Positions 54,990 to 64,000 of a DNA stretch of 64,000 nt are shown here, piece after piece. Position numbers and translations under genes: made by a program. Source of the DNA: Amycolatopsis suaedae (GTDB taxonomy: Bacteria > Actinomycetota > Actinomycetes > Mycobacteriales > Pseudonocardiaceae); NCBI RefSeq assembly GCF_004214935.1, contig NZ_SFCC01000001.1:124001-188000 (forward strand), given 5' to 3'. Positions within the stretch are counted from its first letter, which is position 1. Each line of letters starts with the position of its first letter. The notes under the pieces were generated by a model. The model saw nothing but the letters and a program-made list of their open reading frames with translations, had not been told where the DNA came from and searched no databases.

Positions 54990-55581
54990 AAGCTCGTGAA
55001 GGCCACCTTCACCACATGAGACGTCAGGGCCCCGGCAAAGTCCGGTGGCGGCCAGGGCGAGGTGGCTGGTCTCGAGCGTGGAACTCGTGTACCGGAACGC
55101 AGAACTCGCGTTCCTGAACGTAGAACTCGCGTGCGTGAGCGCAGAACTCACCATGTGGATCGGGTTCTCACGTGGTGCTGGTTGCCCGTGTGAACGGCCC
55201 GTTCGCGCGAGTCCTCCGTTCCCGACCCGCGAGTCGACCGTTCCGGACCCGCAAGTTGCACGTTCCTGCCCTCCTGGTCCCACTGTCCGGCACACCCGTC
55301 CCAGATCGCGAGACCAGTCCGTCATCGGCTGGCCGAACGGACCGTTCGCGCGACCGCGCCAGGCCGGAGCACGAGTTTCGCGTTCCTGAACACGACACTC
55401 ACCATCCGGACCCGGCGTCCCAGCTCGTGAACGGCGCACCCGCGCCAACGGGCCACTCTCCGCGAGTCTCGTGTTCAGGAACGCGAGTCTCGTCTTCCGG
55501 AACGCGAATGGCGCGCTCCGGACCACCCGACTTTGCCGGGACCCTGAGATGAGACGTGCTGAAGGTGGCCTTCACGTGCTT
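54990..55581. repeat. 0.6-kb repeat island with 59-bp inverted ends and 21/22-nt units
   Basis: The ends (54990-55048 and 55523-55581) are 59-base imperfect inverted repeats containing CGTGAAGGCCACCTTCA and CCCGGCAAAGT. Within the ends, a 7-base block reads ATGAGAC on one side and GTCTCAT on the other, as if flipped. The interior has 21-nt tandem units starting GAACTCG at 55081, 55102, 55123 and partly 55144, 22-nt units starting GCGAGT at 55207 and 55229 (GCAAGT at 55251), and 21-nt units of opposite orientation at 55467-55508. No protein-coding gene is evident. The right end also serves as terminator for pgl. Confidence 0.7.
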
Positions 55582-55588
55582 GGGGGCC

Positions 55589-56368
55589 TCAGCCGACCGG
55601 CGGCTGGTAGACCTTCGACAGCTTGCCCGCCGCGGCCCGGTCCAGCAGCCACAGGGTGCGCCGCCGCCCGCGCGCGCCGGCCACCGGGATCTGCACCTCA
55701 CCGGCGCCGGCCAGGGCCAGCGCCACGGCGTCCGCCTTCGCCTCGCCGGTGGTGACCAGCCAGACCTCCGCCGACCGCCGGATCGCGGGCAGCGTCAGCG
55801 ACACCCGGGTGGGCGGCGGCTTCGGGCAGTTGCGCACCGGCACCACCGGCCGCTCGGTCTCGTAGACCGCGGGCGACTCCGGGAACACCGACGCCGTGTG
55901 CCCCTCACCGCCCAGGCCGAGCAGCGTCACGTCGAACGTCGGCACGTTGCCGTGGTCCTCCGGCTGTGCCCGCTGCGCCAGGACCCTGGCGTAGTCGGCG
56001 GCCGCCGCGTCCGGGTCGTCGCCGAACGGGCCGTCGGAGGCCGCCATGGCGTGCACCCGCGCCGGGTCGACCGGCACGTGGTCCAGCAGCGCCTCGCGGG
56101 CCTGCTTCTCGTTGCGCTCGTCGTCGTCGGCCGGGACGAACCGCTCGTCACCCCAGTACAGGTCCAGCCGCGACCAGTCGATCGCGTCCCGAGCGGGGGA
56201 GTCCCGCAGCTGCTTCAGGATGGCGATACCGGTTCCGCCGCCGGTCAGCACCAGCGACGCCGAGCCCTTCGCGGCCTGGACGTCGACCAGCCGGGTCACC
56301 AGCCGCGCGGCGACGGCCGCCGCCAGCAGCTCCGGGCCGGCGTGGACGACGACCTCCGGCGCGCTCAC
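55589..56368 (-). CDS. pgl: 6-phosphogluconolactonase
   Basis: A 259-residue enzyme of the pentose-phosphate pathway (DevB/NagB-like fold) that hydrolyses 6-phosphogluconolactone. Motifs: SLVLTGGGTGIAILKQL, WSRLDLYWGDERFVPADDDE, FDVTLLGLGGEGHTASVFPE and WLVTTGEAKADAV. The GTG at 56368 overlaps the opcA stop by 4 bp (GTGA). Last gene of the operon; the stop is 8 bp from the repeat island whose arm forms a hairpin. Confidence 0.95.
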   Translation of the reverse strand: MSAPEVVVHAGPELLAAAVAARLVTRLVDVQAAKGSASLVLTGGGTGIAILKQLRDSPARDAIDWSRLDLYWGDERFVPADDDERNEKQAREALLDHVPVDPARVHAMAASDGPFGDDPDAAAADYARVLAQRAQPEDHGNVPTFDVTLLGLGGEGHTASVFPESPAVYETERPVVPVRNCPKPPPTRVSLTLPAIRRSAEVWLVTTGEAKADAVALALAGAGEVQIPVAGARGRRRTLWLLDRAAAGKLSKVYQPPVG

Positions 56369-57345
56369 GAGCCCGCCTTTGCGGCGGCCTTCTTCTTGGC
56401 CGCCGGCGCCTTCTTCTTCGCCGTGGCCCCGGCCGCGAACTTGCCGAGACCCTGCAGCGCCGCCTCGTAGATCTCGTCCGGGTCGAGCCGCCGCAGCTCC
56501 TCGATCAGGCAGTCCTTGTTGTCCCGGCGCTGCAACGAGATCCGCCGGGTCGGCTGGCCCGGCTGGGTCAGCGTGCCCACCCGCCCGTCCGGCCGGTGCA
56601 GCTCGATCGGCCCGGACCGGCGGTCCAGCGTCACCGAGACGATGCCCTGCGCGCTGGTCGTCTTGACCCGCTTGACCGGCACCTTCAGGTAATAGGCCAG
56701 CCAGCCGGCCAGCAGCTCGGTGGACGGCGAGTCGGCCTCGCCGGTGACCGTCGCGCCGGTGATCTTCTCGTACGGCGGCAGATCCAGCGCCGACACCAGC
56801 TGCGCACGCCAGCGGGTCAGCCGTGTCCACGCCAGGTCGGTGTCGCCGTCGGTGTACGCCTTGGCCCGCGTGTTCAGCGCGCGGATCGGGTTGCGCTCGG
56901 CGGCCGAGTCGGTGATCCGCCGCTGCGCCAGCTCGCCCAGCGGGTCGCGCGCCGGGTCCTTCGGCCCGGTGCCCGGCCACCAGGTGACGATCGGCGCGTC
57001 CGGCAGCAGCAGCGGGATGACGGCGCTCTGCCCCTGACTGGCCAGCGGCCCGTACAGCCGCAGCACGATCACCTCGCTGGCACCGGCGTCCCCGCCGACC
57101 CGGATCTGGCCGTCGATGCGCGGCGCCGCCGTGCGGGCGCCCTTGGCCACCACGATCACCCGCGACGGGTGCTCGCGGCTGGCCTCGTTGGCCGCGTCGA
57201 TGGCCTCCTCCAGCCGCTCGTCGTCGTCGGCGACGATGACCAGCGTCAGCACCCGGCCCAGCGCGACGGCACCGCCCCGCTCGCGCAGCTCGACCAGCTT
57301 CTTGTTCAGCTGCGACGTGGTGGTGGACGGAAGGTCGATGATCAC
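56365..57345 (-). CDS. opcA: Glucose-6-phosphate dehydrogenase assembly protein OpcA
   Basis: A 326-residue OpcA, needed for full activity or assembly of glucose-6-phosphate dehydrogenase in actinobacteria and cyanobacteria. IIDLPSTTTSQLNKKLVELR is the typical start; VLRLYGPLASQGQSAVIPLL and DAPIVTWWPGTGPKDPA follow. The last 25 or so residues form a Lys/Ala tail (AKKKAPAAKKKAAAKAG) like those of histone-like proteins, an unusual extension. The GTG at 57345 overlaps the zwf stop by 4 bp. Confidence 0.94.
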   Translation of the reverse strand: MIIDLPSTTTSQLNKKLVELRERGGAVALGRVLTLVIVADDDERLEEAIDAANEASREHPSRVIVVAKGARTAAPRIDGQIRVGGDAGASEVIVLRLYGPLASQGQSAVIPLLLPDAPIVTWWPGTGPKDPARDPLGELAQRRITDSAAERNPIRALNTRAKAYTDGDTDLAWTRLTRWRAQLVSALDLPPYEKITGATVTGEADSPSTELLAGWLAYYLKVPVKRVKTTSAQGIVSVTLDRRSGPIELHRPDGRVGTLTQPGQPTRRISLQRRDNKDCLIEELRRLDPDEIYEAALQGLGKFAAGATAKKKAPAAKKKAAAKAGS

Positions 57346-58868
57346 GGGCGCCTCCAGTGCCTGCCGCTGCGTGCCAGGAGTTCCTCGGCCGACGGCGGCC
57401 CCCAGGATCCGGGCGGGTACGACTCGGGTTCTCCATGTTTGGCCCAGTAGTCCAGCACCGGGTCCAGGATCTTCCAGGACAGCTCGACCTCCTCGTTCAC
57501 CGGGAACAGGGAGGGCTCGCCCAGCAGCACGTCCAGGATCAGCCGCTCGTAGGCCTCGGGGGAGGACTCGGTGAACGCGTGCCCGTAGCCGAAGTCCATG
57601 GTGACGTCGCGGACCTCCATCGTGGTCCCCGGCACCTTCGACCCGAACCGCATGGTCACGCCCTCGTCCGGCTGCACCCGGATCACCAGCGCGTTCTGCC
57701 CCAGCTCCTCGGTCGACGTCGAGTCGAACGGCAGGTGCGGCGCCCGCTTGAACACGACGGCCACCTCGGTGACCCTGCGGCCCAGCCGCTTGCCGGTGCG
57801 CAGGTAGAACGGCACCCCGGCCCAGCGGCGGGTCTGCACCTCCAGCGTCACCGCGGCGTAGGTCTCCGTGGTGGAGTCCTTGGCGAACCCGCCTTCCTGC
57901 AGCAGGCCGGGCACCTTCTTGCCGCCCTGCCAGCCACCGGCGTACTGCCCGCGCGCGGTGGTCTCGGCGAACGGCGTCACCGCGCGGGTCGCGCCCAGCA
58001 CCTTGACCTTCTCCGCCCGCAGCGCCCTCGGCTCGAACGAGACCGGTTCCTCCATGGCGGTGAACGCCAGCAGCTGCAGCAGGTGGTTCTGGATGACGTC
58101 GCGTGCGGCGCCGATGCCGTCGTAGTACCCCGCGCGGCCGCCGAGGCCGATGTCCTCGGCCATGGTGATCTGCACGTGGTCGACGTAGTTGGCGTTCCAG
58201 ATCGGCTCGAACAGCTGGTTGGCGAACCGCAGCGCCAGGATGTTCTGCACCGTCTCCTTGCCGAGGTAGTGGTCGATGCGGAACACCGACTCCTCGGGGA
58301 AGACGTCGTTGACGATGCCGTTGAGTTCCTGTGCGCTGCGCAGGTCGTGGCCGAACGGCTTCTCGATGACGACGCGGCGCCAGGTCTCGCCGTCCGACTG
58401 CGCCAGGCCGGAGCGGGCCAGCTGCTTGGTCACCACCGGGAACGCACCCGGCGGGATCGACAGGTAGAACGCCGTGTTCCCGCCGGTGCCGCGCTCGGCG
58501 TCGAGATCGCGCACGGTCTGCGCGAGCCGGTCGAACGCGTCGTCGTCGTCGAACGAGCCCTGCACGAACCGGATGCCCTCGGCGAGCCGGTTCCACACCG
58601 ACTCACGAAAAGGGGTGCGGGCGTGCTCGGCGACCGAGTCGTGCACCAGCTCGCCGAAGTCCTGGTCGGCCCAGTCCCGCCGGGCGAACCCGACCAGCGA
58701 GAACCCGGCGGGCAGCAGCCCCCGGTGCGCGAGGTCGTAGATCGCCGGCATCAGCTTCTTGCGGGACAGGTCGCCGGTGACACCGAAGATCACCAGGCCG
58801 GACGGCCCGGCGATGCGGGGGAGCCGCTTGTCCCTCGGGTCACGCAGCGGGTTGGTCCACCGGCTCAC
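57342..58868 (-). CDS. zwf: Glucose-6-phosphate 1-dehydrogenase
   Basis: A 508-residue enzyme that oxidises glucose 6-phosphate to the lactone, producing NADPH. LVIFGVTGDLSRKKLMPAIY binds the coenzyme, VVIEKPFGHDL is the conserved Pro-containing loop, and FRIDHYLGKETVQNI contains the active-site His and Lys. C-terminal QPDEGVTMRFGSKVPG is also typical. The GTG at 58868 overlaps the pgi stop by 4 bp (GTGA), and its own stop overlaps opcA, fixing zwf and its assembly factor in one unit. Confidence 0.97.
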   Translation of the reverse strand: MSRWTNPLRDPRDKRLPRIAGPSGLVIFGVTGDLSRKKLMPAIYDLAHRGLLPAGFSLVGFARRDWADQDFGELVHDSVAEHARTPFRESVWNRLAEGIRFVQGSFDDDDAFDRLAQTVRDLDAERGTGGNTAFYLSIPPGAFPVVTKQLARSGLAQSDGETWRRVVIEKPFGHDLRSAQELNGIVNDVFPEESVFRIDHYLGKETVQNILALRFANQLFEPIWNANYVDHVQITMAEDIGLGGRAGYYDGIGAARDVIQNHLLQLLAFTAMEEPVSFEPRALRAEKVKVLGATRAVTPFAETTARGQYAGGWQGGKKVPGLLQEGGFAKDSTTETYAAVTLEVQTRRWAGVPFYLRTGKRLGRRVTEVAVVFKRAPHLPFDSTSTEELGQNALVIRVQPDEGVTMRFGSKVPGTTMEVRDVTMDFGYGHAFTESSPEAYERLILDVLLGEPSLFPVNEEVELSWKILDPVLDYWAKHGEPESYPPGSWGPPSAEELLARSGRHWRRP

Positions 58869-60493
58869 CGGATCGCCTCCTGTACGGCCGCGACGAGCTG
58901 CGCGAGCCCCGCGGCCCGGTCGGTGAAGTGCAGCCGCAGCACCGGCCGCCCGTGCTCGGCCAGCACCTGGCCGTCGCCCAGTGCCTGGGCCAGCTGCAGG
59001 GTGCCCAGCGTGTACGGCCGGTCCGGCACCGCCAGGTCCTCCTCGGCGTCGCCGGTGATCTGCAGGAAGAACCCGTTCTGGTGCCCGCCCTTGTGGTACT
59101 GCCCGGTCGAGTGCAGGAACCGCGGCCCCCAGCCGAACGTCGTCTGCAGCCCGGTGCGCTTGGCCAGCTCACCCCGCAGCAGCGACGCCGAGGCGTCGTC
59201 GAGCCGGTCCAGGTAGGCCTGCACGGCCAGGTAACCGCCCGACCCGGTGGCCTGCCCGGCAAACCCGGTCAGTGCCTCGGTGAGGTTCGCGGCGGTGACG
59301 CCGAAACCCTGGACGGCGCCGTCGGTGAACGCCGGCTCCTGCGCCTGCCCGCCCTCGGGCCGGTCGAGCAGCGACCGCGCGGCCTTCTTGGCGGCCTCGA
59401 CGTCGGGCTGGTCGAACGGGTTGATCCCGAGCAGCCTGCCGGCCAGCGCCGTGGCGTACTCCCAGAGCAGGAACTGGGCGCCCAGCGGGCCGGTGACCGA
59501 GATCTGCGCGCCGTCGGCGGCCGGGCCGACGGCGACGGCTGTCGCGTCGGCGCCGTGGTCGGCGAACCCGGGCGCCTGCGGACCCTCGACGGCCACCGGC
59601 AGCAGGCCGGTGCCCTCCTTGCCGGTCGACTCGGCGATCAGCTGCTCGGCCCAGTCGCCGAAGCCGGTGATGCCCGACCCGGTGTCGGCCAGCACCACCT
59701 TCTCCGCGCCGTCCTCGTGGGCCGCGCCGAGCGCGGCGGCCAGCCGGATCGCCGGGTTGTCCGGCGAGTCGGCGGCCAGCGCGTCGGCGACGCCGGCGGC
59801 CTGGTCGAGCAGGCGCGCGACGTCGGCACCGGCCAGCCCGGCGGGCACCAGGCCGAACGCCGTCAGCGCCGAATAGCGGCCGCCGACGTTCGGGTCGGCG
59901 AGGAAGGTCCTGCGGTAACCCTCCTTCTCCGCCAGTTCGGCCAGCGGAGAGCCGGGGTCGGTGACGACGACGATCCGGCTCGCGGCGTCGATCCCGGCCT
60001 CGCGGAACGCCTCGGCGAAGATCCGCCGGTGGCTGTCGGTCTCCACCGTGCCGCCGGACTTCGACGACACCACCAGCACCGTCCGGTCGAGGTCACCGGC
60101 GAGCGCGTCGGCGACCTGGCCGGGGTCGGTGGTGTCCAGCACCGTGAGCGCGACGCCCTCGGTCCCGGTGATCACCTCGGGGGCCAGCGACGAGCCGCCC
60201 ATGCCGGCGAGCACCACCCGCTCGACGCCCTCGGAGCGCAGCTCGGCCCGCAGCGTCTCGATCTCGCCGATCAGCGGCCGCGAGCTGCGGTGCAGTGTCG
60301 TCCAGGACAGCCGGATCGACGCCTCGGGCTCGGCCGCGGGACCCCACAGCGTGGCGTCCTGCGCGGTCAGTTTCGAGGCGACCTGGCCCGCGGCCAGCGC
60401 CGCCGCCGCGGACTCGGCCCTGGCGGCCAGTGCCGGATCGACGATCGTGACGGTGGTGGAGCCGACATCCCCCTGCTGTACGTGCTCGGTCAC
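58865..60493 (-). CDS. pgi: Glucose-6-phosphate isomerase
   Basis: A 542-residue two-SIS-domain sugar isomerase. [59 protein letters not shown] and [18 protein letters not shown] are isomerase motifs. The C-terminal [20 protein letters not shown] is typical of the Pgi form that is fused to transaldolase in some bacteria; here the two are separate but adjacent. This gene is not in the equivalent M. tuberculosis cluster. The GTG at 60493 overlaps the tal stop by 4 bp. Confidence 0.93.
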   Translation of the reverse strand: MTEHVQQGDVGSTTVTIVDPALAARAESAAAALAAGQVASKLTAQDATLWGPAAEPEASIRLSWTTLHRSSRPLIGEIETLRAELRSEGVERVVLAGMGGSSLAPEVITGTEGVALTVLDTTDPGQVADALAGDLDRTVLVVSSKSGGTVETDSHRRIFAEAFREAGIDAASRIVVVTDPGSPLAELAEKEGYRRTFLADPNVGGRYSALTAFGLVPAGLAGADVARLLDQAAGVADALAADSPDNPAIRLAAALGAAHEDGAEKVVLADTGSGITGFGDWAEQLIAESTGKEGTGLLPVAVEGPQAPGFADHGADATAVAVGPAADGAQISVTGPLGAQFLLWEYATALAGRLLGINPFDQPDVEAAKKAARSLLDRPEGGQAQEPAFTDGAVQGFGVTAANLTEALTGFAGQATGSGGYLAVQAYLDRLDDASASLLRGELAKRTGLQTTFGWGPRFLHSTGQYHKGGHQNGFFLQITGDAEEDLAVPDRPYTLGTLQLAQALGDGQVLAEHGRPVLRLHFTDRAAGLAQLVAAVQEAIR

Positions 60494-61617
60494 TCCGCCG
60501 CGCCGCCCTTCGCCTTCTCCAGCTGGCCGGTGACCGTGTCGAGCAGCTCGGTCCACGACTTCTCGAACTTCTCCACGCCCTCGTTCTCCAGCGTGAGGAA
60601 GACGTCGGTGATGTCGACGCCCGCCGCGGACAGCTTGTCGAACACCGCCTTGGCCTGCTCGCCGGTGCCGGTCACCGTGTCGCCGGTGATCTCGGCGTGG
60701 TCGGCGACCGCATCGATGGTCTTCTCCGGCATCGTGTTGACCACACCGGACACGACGAGCTGGTCGACGTACCGGGTGTCCGAATAGGACGGATCCTTGA
60801 CCCCGGTGGACGCCCACAGTGGACGCTGCGGGTTGGCGCCCTCCTTGACCAGCGCCTGCCAGCGCTCGGAGGAGAACAGCTCCTCGAACGCCGAGTAGGC
60901 CAGGCGGGCGTTGGCGATCGCGGCCTCACCGCGCAGCGCGGTGGCCTCGTCGGTGCCGATCGCCGCCAGCCGCTTGTCCACCTCGGCGTCCACCCTGGAC
61001 ACGAAGAACGAGGCGACCGAGTGGATGCCGCGCAGGTCGTGGCCGTTGGCCTTGGCCTGCTCCAGCCCGGCGAAGAACGCGTCGATCACCGCGCGGTAGC
61101 GCTCCACGGAGAAGATCAGCGTGACGTTGACGCTGATGCCCTCGGCCAGCGTGCGGGTGATGGCGGGCAGACCCTCCTCGGTGGCCGGGATCTTCACCAG
61201 CAGGTTGGGCCGGTCGACGGTCTTCCACAGGTCCTTGGCCTCGGCCACCGTCTTGTCGGTGTCGCGGGCCAGCCGCGGGTCCACCTCGATCGACACCCGG
61301 CCGTCGACCCCGTTCGTGGCGGTGTAGACGTCGCGGAACAGGTCGGCCGCGTTGCGGACGTCGGTGGTGGTGAACTCGCGGACCGCCGCGTCGGTGTCGG
61401 CACCGCGGGCCACCAGCTCACGCAGCTGCGGGTCGTAGGACTCGCCCTTGGACAGCGCGTTGGCGAAGATCGTCGGGTTGGTGGTCACGCCGACCACGTG
61501 CCGGTCGCGGATCAGCTCGGCCAGGTTGCCCGACTCCAGGCGCTCCCTGGACAGGTCGTCCAGCCAGATGGACACGCCGGCGGCGGACAGTTGTGCCAAC
61601 CGGTCTGTGCTGTTCAT
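60490..61617 (-). CDS. tal: Transaldolase
   Basis: A 375-residue TIM-barrel enzyme exchanging three-carbon units in the non-oxidative pentose-phosphate pathway. [14 protein letters not shown] is the usual start; [20 protein letters not shown] follows, then [17 protein letters not shown], and the Schiff-base lysine lies in [36 protein letters not shown] and [20 protein letters not shown] are further family motifs. ATG at 61617 has AGGGGA upstream, 33 bp after tkt. The stop overlaps pgi. Confidence 0.97.
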   Translation of the reverse strand: MNSTDRLAQLSAAGVSIWLDDLSRERLESGNLAELIRDRHVVGVTTNPTIFANALSKGESYDPQLRELVARGADTDAAVREFTTTDVRNAADLFRDVYTATNGVDGRVSIEVDPRLARDTDKTVAEAKDLWKTVDRPNLLVKIPATEEGLPAITRTLAEGISVNVTLIFSVERYRAVIDAFFAGLEQAKANGHDLRGIHSVASFFVSRVDAEVDKRLAAIGTDEATALRGEAAIANARLAYSAFEELFSSERWQALVKEGANPQRPLWASTGVKDPSYSDTRYVDQLVVSGVVNTMPEKTIDAVADHAEITGDTVTGTGEQAKAVFDKLSAAGVDITDVFLTLENEGVEKFEKSWTELLDTVTGQLEKAKGGAAE

Positions 61618-61650
61618 GACCTCGTCATCCCCTTAGATTCGGTTACGTAG

Positions 61651-63756
61651 TCAGGAGTCCTGCGTCTTGGCCAGCGAGCGCCGCGCCGCGTCGACCACCG
61701 CGTCGGCGGTGAAGCCGAACTCGCGGAACAGCGTGGCGTAGTCGGCCGAGGCACCGAAGTGCTCGATCGACACGATCTCGCCGGCGTCGCCGACGAACCG
61801 GTGCCACGGCTGGGCCACCCCCGCCTCCACGGCGACCCTGGCCTTGACGGTCGGCGGGATCACCGCGTCGCGGTAGCTCTGTTCCTGCTGGTCGAACCAC
61901 TCGACGCAGGGCATGGAGACCACACTGGCAGGAACGCCCTGCTCCTCCAGCCTGTTCCTGGCCTCCACCGCGAGCTGCACCTCGGAGCCGGTGGCGATGA
62001 GCACCACCTCCGGGCTGCCGTTGGACGCCTCGGCCAGCACGTAGCCGCCCTTGGCGACGCCCTCGGCGTTGGTGCCCTCCAGCACCGGCACGTTCTGCCG
62101 GGTCAGCGCGATGCCCGACGGGTGGTGGACGTCCTCCAGCACCGCCTTCCACGCCGCGGCCGTCTCGTTGGCGTCGGCCGGGCGCACCACGTTGAGGCCG
62201 GGGATGGCCCGCAGCGCGGCGAGCTGCTCGATCGGCTGGTGCGTCGGGCCGTCCTCGCCGAGGCCGATCGAGTCGTGCGTCCAGACGTAGATGACCGGCG
62301 CCTTCATCAGCGCGGCCAGCCGGACCGGCGGGCGCATGTAGTCGGAGAAGATCAGGAACGTCGCGCCGTAGGGGCGGGTGCCACCGTGCAGCGCGATGCC
62401 GTTGAGGATCGACCCCATCGCGTGCTCGCGGACGCCGAAGTGCAGCGTGCGGCCGTAGGGGTTGGCCTTCCACATGCCGGTGGAGGCCTTCTCCGGGCCG
62501 AACGAGTCGGCGCCCTCCATCGTGGTGTTGTTGCTCTCGGCCAGGTCGGCCGAACCGCCCCACAGCTCCGGCAGCACGTCGGCCAGCGCGTTGAGCACCG
62601 CGCCGGACGCCTTGCGGGTGGCCACACCCTTGGGGTCGGGCTCCCAGGACGGCAGGTTGTCGGCCCAGCCCTCGGGCAGCGAGCGGGCGGCCAGCCGGTC
62701 GGCCAGCGCCTTGCGCTCCGGGTTGGCCGCGGCCCACGCGTCGAAGCGCTCCTGCCACTGTGCCCTGGCGGTCTTGCCGCGCTCCAGCGCCTTGCGGGTG
62801 TGGGCGATGACCTCGTCGTCGACCTGGAAGTTGCGCTGCGGGTCGAAGCCGAGGATCTCCTTGACCGCGGCCACCTCGTCGGCGCCCAGCGCGGCACCGT
62901 GTGCCTTGCCGGTGTTCATCTTGTTCGGCGCCGGGAAGCCGATCACCGTGCGGAGCAGGATGAACGAGGGCCGGGTGGTCTCCGCCTTGGCCGCGGCGAT
63001 GGCCTCCTCGAACGCGACGACGTCCTCGCCGCCGTCGACGACCTGCACGTGCCAGCCGTAGGCCTCGTACCGCTTGGCGGTGTCCTCGGACAGCGCGATC
63101 GTGGTGTCGTCCTCGATGGAGATCTTGTTGTCGTCGTAGATCACCACCAGGTTGCCCAGTTCCTGCCTGCCTGCGATGGACGACGCCTCGGAGGTGACGC
63201 CCTCCTCGATGTCACCGTCGGAGGCGATCACGTAGACGTGGTGGTCGAACAGGCTCTCGCCGGGGGCCGGGTCCGGGTCGAGCAGGCCGCGCTCGCGGCG
63301 GGCCGCCATGGCCATGCCGACCGCGTTGGCCAGGCCCTGGCCCAGCGGGCCGGTGGTGGTCTCCACGCCCGGCGTGTGCCGGTACTCCGGGTGACCCGGC
63401 GTCCTGGAGTCCCACTTGCGCAGCTGCTCGAGGTCCTCGATCTCCAGGCCGTAGCCGGCCAGGTACAGCTGGATGTAGAGGGTCAGGCTGGAGTGCCCGG
63501 CCGACAGGATGAACCGGTCCCGCGCCGGCCACTCCGGGTCGGCGGGGTCGTGACGCATGATCCGCTGGTACAGCGAGTAGGCGACCGGCGCCAGGCTCAT
63601 GGCCGTGCCGGGGTGGCCGCTGCCACAGTTCTCCACCGCGTCCGCGGCGAGCACTCGCACGGTGTCCACCGCCCGGGTGTCCACGTCAGTCCAGTCGGCG
63701 GGGTAGTTCCGCCGGATCAGTGGGTTGTTCTCGCTGGTGGAGGCGGTTTGGGACAC
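61651..63756 (-). CDS. tkt: Transketolase
   Basis: A 701-residue thiamine-diphosphate enzyme, first gene of the pentose-phosphate operon. [20 protein letters not shown] binds substrate, [20 protein letters not shown] begins the ThDP motif (GDG...NN as [10 protein letters not shown]), and [20 protein letters not shown] is in the pyrimidine domain. [20 protein letters not shown] is the transketolase signature. The GTG at 63756 is chosen because GGGGAG lies 10 bases upstream; a GTG at 63789 has none. Confidence 0.96.
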   Translation of the reverse strand: MSQTASTSENNPLIRRNYPADWTDVDTRAVDTVRVLAADAVENCGSGHPGTAMSLAPVAYSLYQRIMRHDPADPEWPARDRFILSAGHSSLTLYIQLYLAGYGLEIEDLEQLRKWDSRTPGHPEYRHTPGVETTTGPLGQGLANAVGMAMAARRERGLLDPDPAPGESLFDHHVYVIASDGDIEEGVTSEASSIAGRQELGNLVVIYDDNKISIEDDTTIALSEDTAKRYEAYGWHVQVVDGGEDVVAFEEAIAAAKAETTRPSFILLRTVIGFPAPNKMNTGKAHGAALGADEVAAVKEILGFDPQRNFQVDDEVIAHTRKALERGKTARAQWQERFDAWAAANPERKALADRLAARSLPEGWADNLPSWEPDPKGVATRKASGAVLNALADVLPELWGGSADLAESNNTTMEGADSFGPEKASTGMWKANPYGRTLHFGVREHAMGSILNGIALHGGTRPYGATFLIFSDYMRPPVRLAALMKAPVIYVWTHDSIGLGEDGPTHQPIEQLAALRAIPGLNVVRPADANETAAAWKAVLEDVHHPSGIALTRQNVPVLEGTNAEGVAKGGYVLAEASNGSPEVVLIATGSEVQLAVEARNRLEEQGVPASVVSMPCVEWFDQQEQSYRDAVIPPTVKARVAVEAGVAQPWHRFVGDAGEIVSIEHFGASADYATLFREFGFTADAVVDAARRSLAKTQDS

Positions 63757-64000
63757 TGGACTCGAACTCCCCGTCTTTCTGGTTGCCACGTGCTCGGGTA
63801 CTGCTACGCGCTGCGTTTCGCCCGTGTTCTCCCCCCGTCGTACTCAATCGATCCGGAAGGGACGATATTCCTGCTTGGACGGGCGCGCACGCGCACGCGC
63901 GGTCAGCCTAACGTTTCGGGTACCCGGCCGTTCGGCGACGACACCCGGTGACCCCCGGAGATGGGGCGAAACGGCAACAACTACGATCTGTCGGAGAGGG
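63757..64000. other. Upstream region of tkt, no gene seen
   Basis: Intergenic DNA up to the window edge. TAGGCT on the minus strand (63905-63910) is a possible -10 box for tkt, which would leave an about 140-base untranslated leader. A purine-pyrimidine alternating GC stretch lies at about 63884-63902. No start codon with a family-like protein follows on the plus strand before the window ends. Confidence 0.4.

Noticed and set aside
55081..55508. Possible CRISPR array from regularly spaced short repeats
   Set aside because: Units are 21-22 nt, contiguous without unique spacers, imperfect and of both orientations; no cas genes are present.
54808..55551. Small reading frames inside the repeat island as genes
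   Set aside because: Their amino-acid repeats follow directly from the 21-nt DNA repeats, both strands are equally open, and no ribosome sites are placed correctly.

Overview
High-GC actinobacterial chromosome, most likely Amycolatopsis or a close relative in the Pseudonocardiaceae (inference). Support comes from strong G/C at third codon positions, many GTG starts, 4-bp GTGA/ATGA gene overlaps, leaderless TANNNT-type promoters, WhiA and RbpA genes, and dispersed GTGAAGG...CCTTCAC hairpins that I associate with Amycolatopsis from memory. The gene backbone fmt-rsmB-rpe-ribE-ribBA-ribH-(PH protein)-uvrC-rapZ-yvcK-whiA-gap-pgk-tpiA-secG-rbpA-pgl-opcA-zwf-tal-tkt follows the order known from Mycobacterium tuberculosis, with accessory islands inserted. 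No rRNA, tRNA, CRISPR array, complete insertion sequence or prophage was recognised.

Layout. 1-5.7 kb: a truncated TetR regulator, a YCII-like protein, a large LuxR-family ATPase regulator and a secreted gamma-glutamyltransferase. 5.7-13.8 kb: fmt, rsmB, a flavoprotein, a quinone oxidoreductase behind a MerR-type promoter, rpe and the riboflavin genes (ribD is missing). 13.8-18.5 kb: a kinase remnant, an SOS-controlled HNH/DUF222 gene, a TetR/oxidoreductase pair with twin operators, xthA and a secreted trypsin-like protease. 18.6-24.5 kb: uvrC-rapZ-yvcK-whiA and a membrane acyltransferase. 24.5-28.2 kb: a secreted PEBP protein, a Cys-rich pentapeptide-repeat protein and a secreted PQQ sugar dehydrogenase with two upstream operators.

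28.2-46.4 kb is the accessory island of most interest. It holds (a) an operon of a caspase-TPR protein, a glycosyltransferase, a methyltransferase and an alpha-barrel protein, divergent from a lipase-like hydrolase; (b) a RiPP-like microcluster: a 20-residue peptide gene, a hairpin, a PqqD-like/M50 membrane peptidase and a TPR protein; and (c) a MukBEF/Wadjet-like three-gene SMC operon with no JetD nuclease, followed by a winged-helix protein of the AlkZ/YcaQ superfamily.

46.5-50.2 kb returns to core genes (gap-pgk-tpiA, secG, rbpA). 50.2-53.2 kb carries a membrane protein and an orphan type VII secretion cassette (YbaB, EspC-like, large WXG-like substrate). A 166-bp MITE-like palindrome and a histidine kinase follow. 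About 1 kb of non-coding DNA then contains a 0.6-kb repeat island with 59-bp inverted ends. The window closes with the pentose-phosphate operon tkt-tal-pgi-zwf-opcA-pgl on the minus strand, in which five consecutive genes overlap by four bases each.
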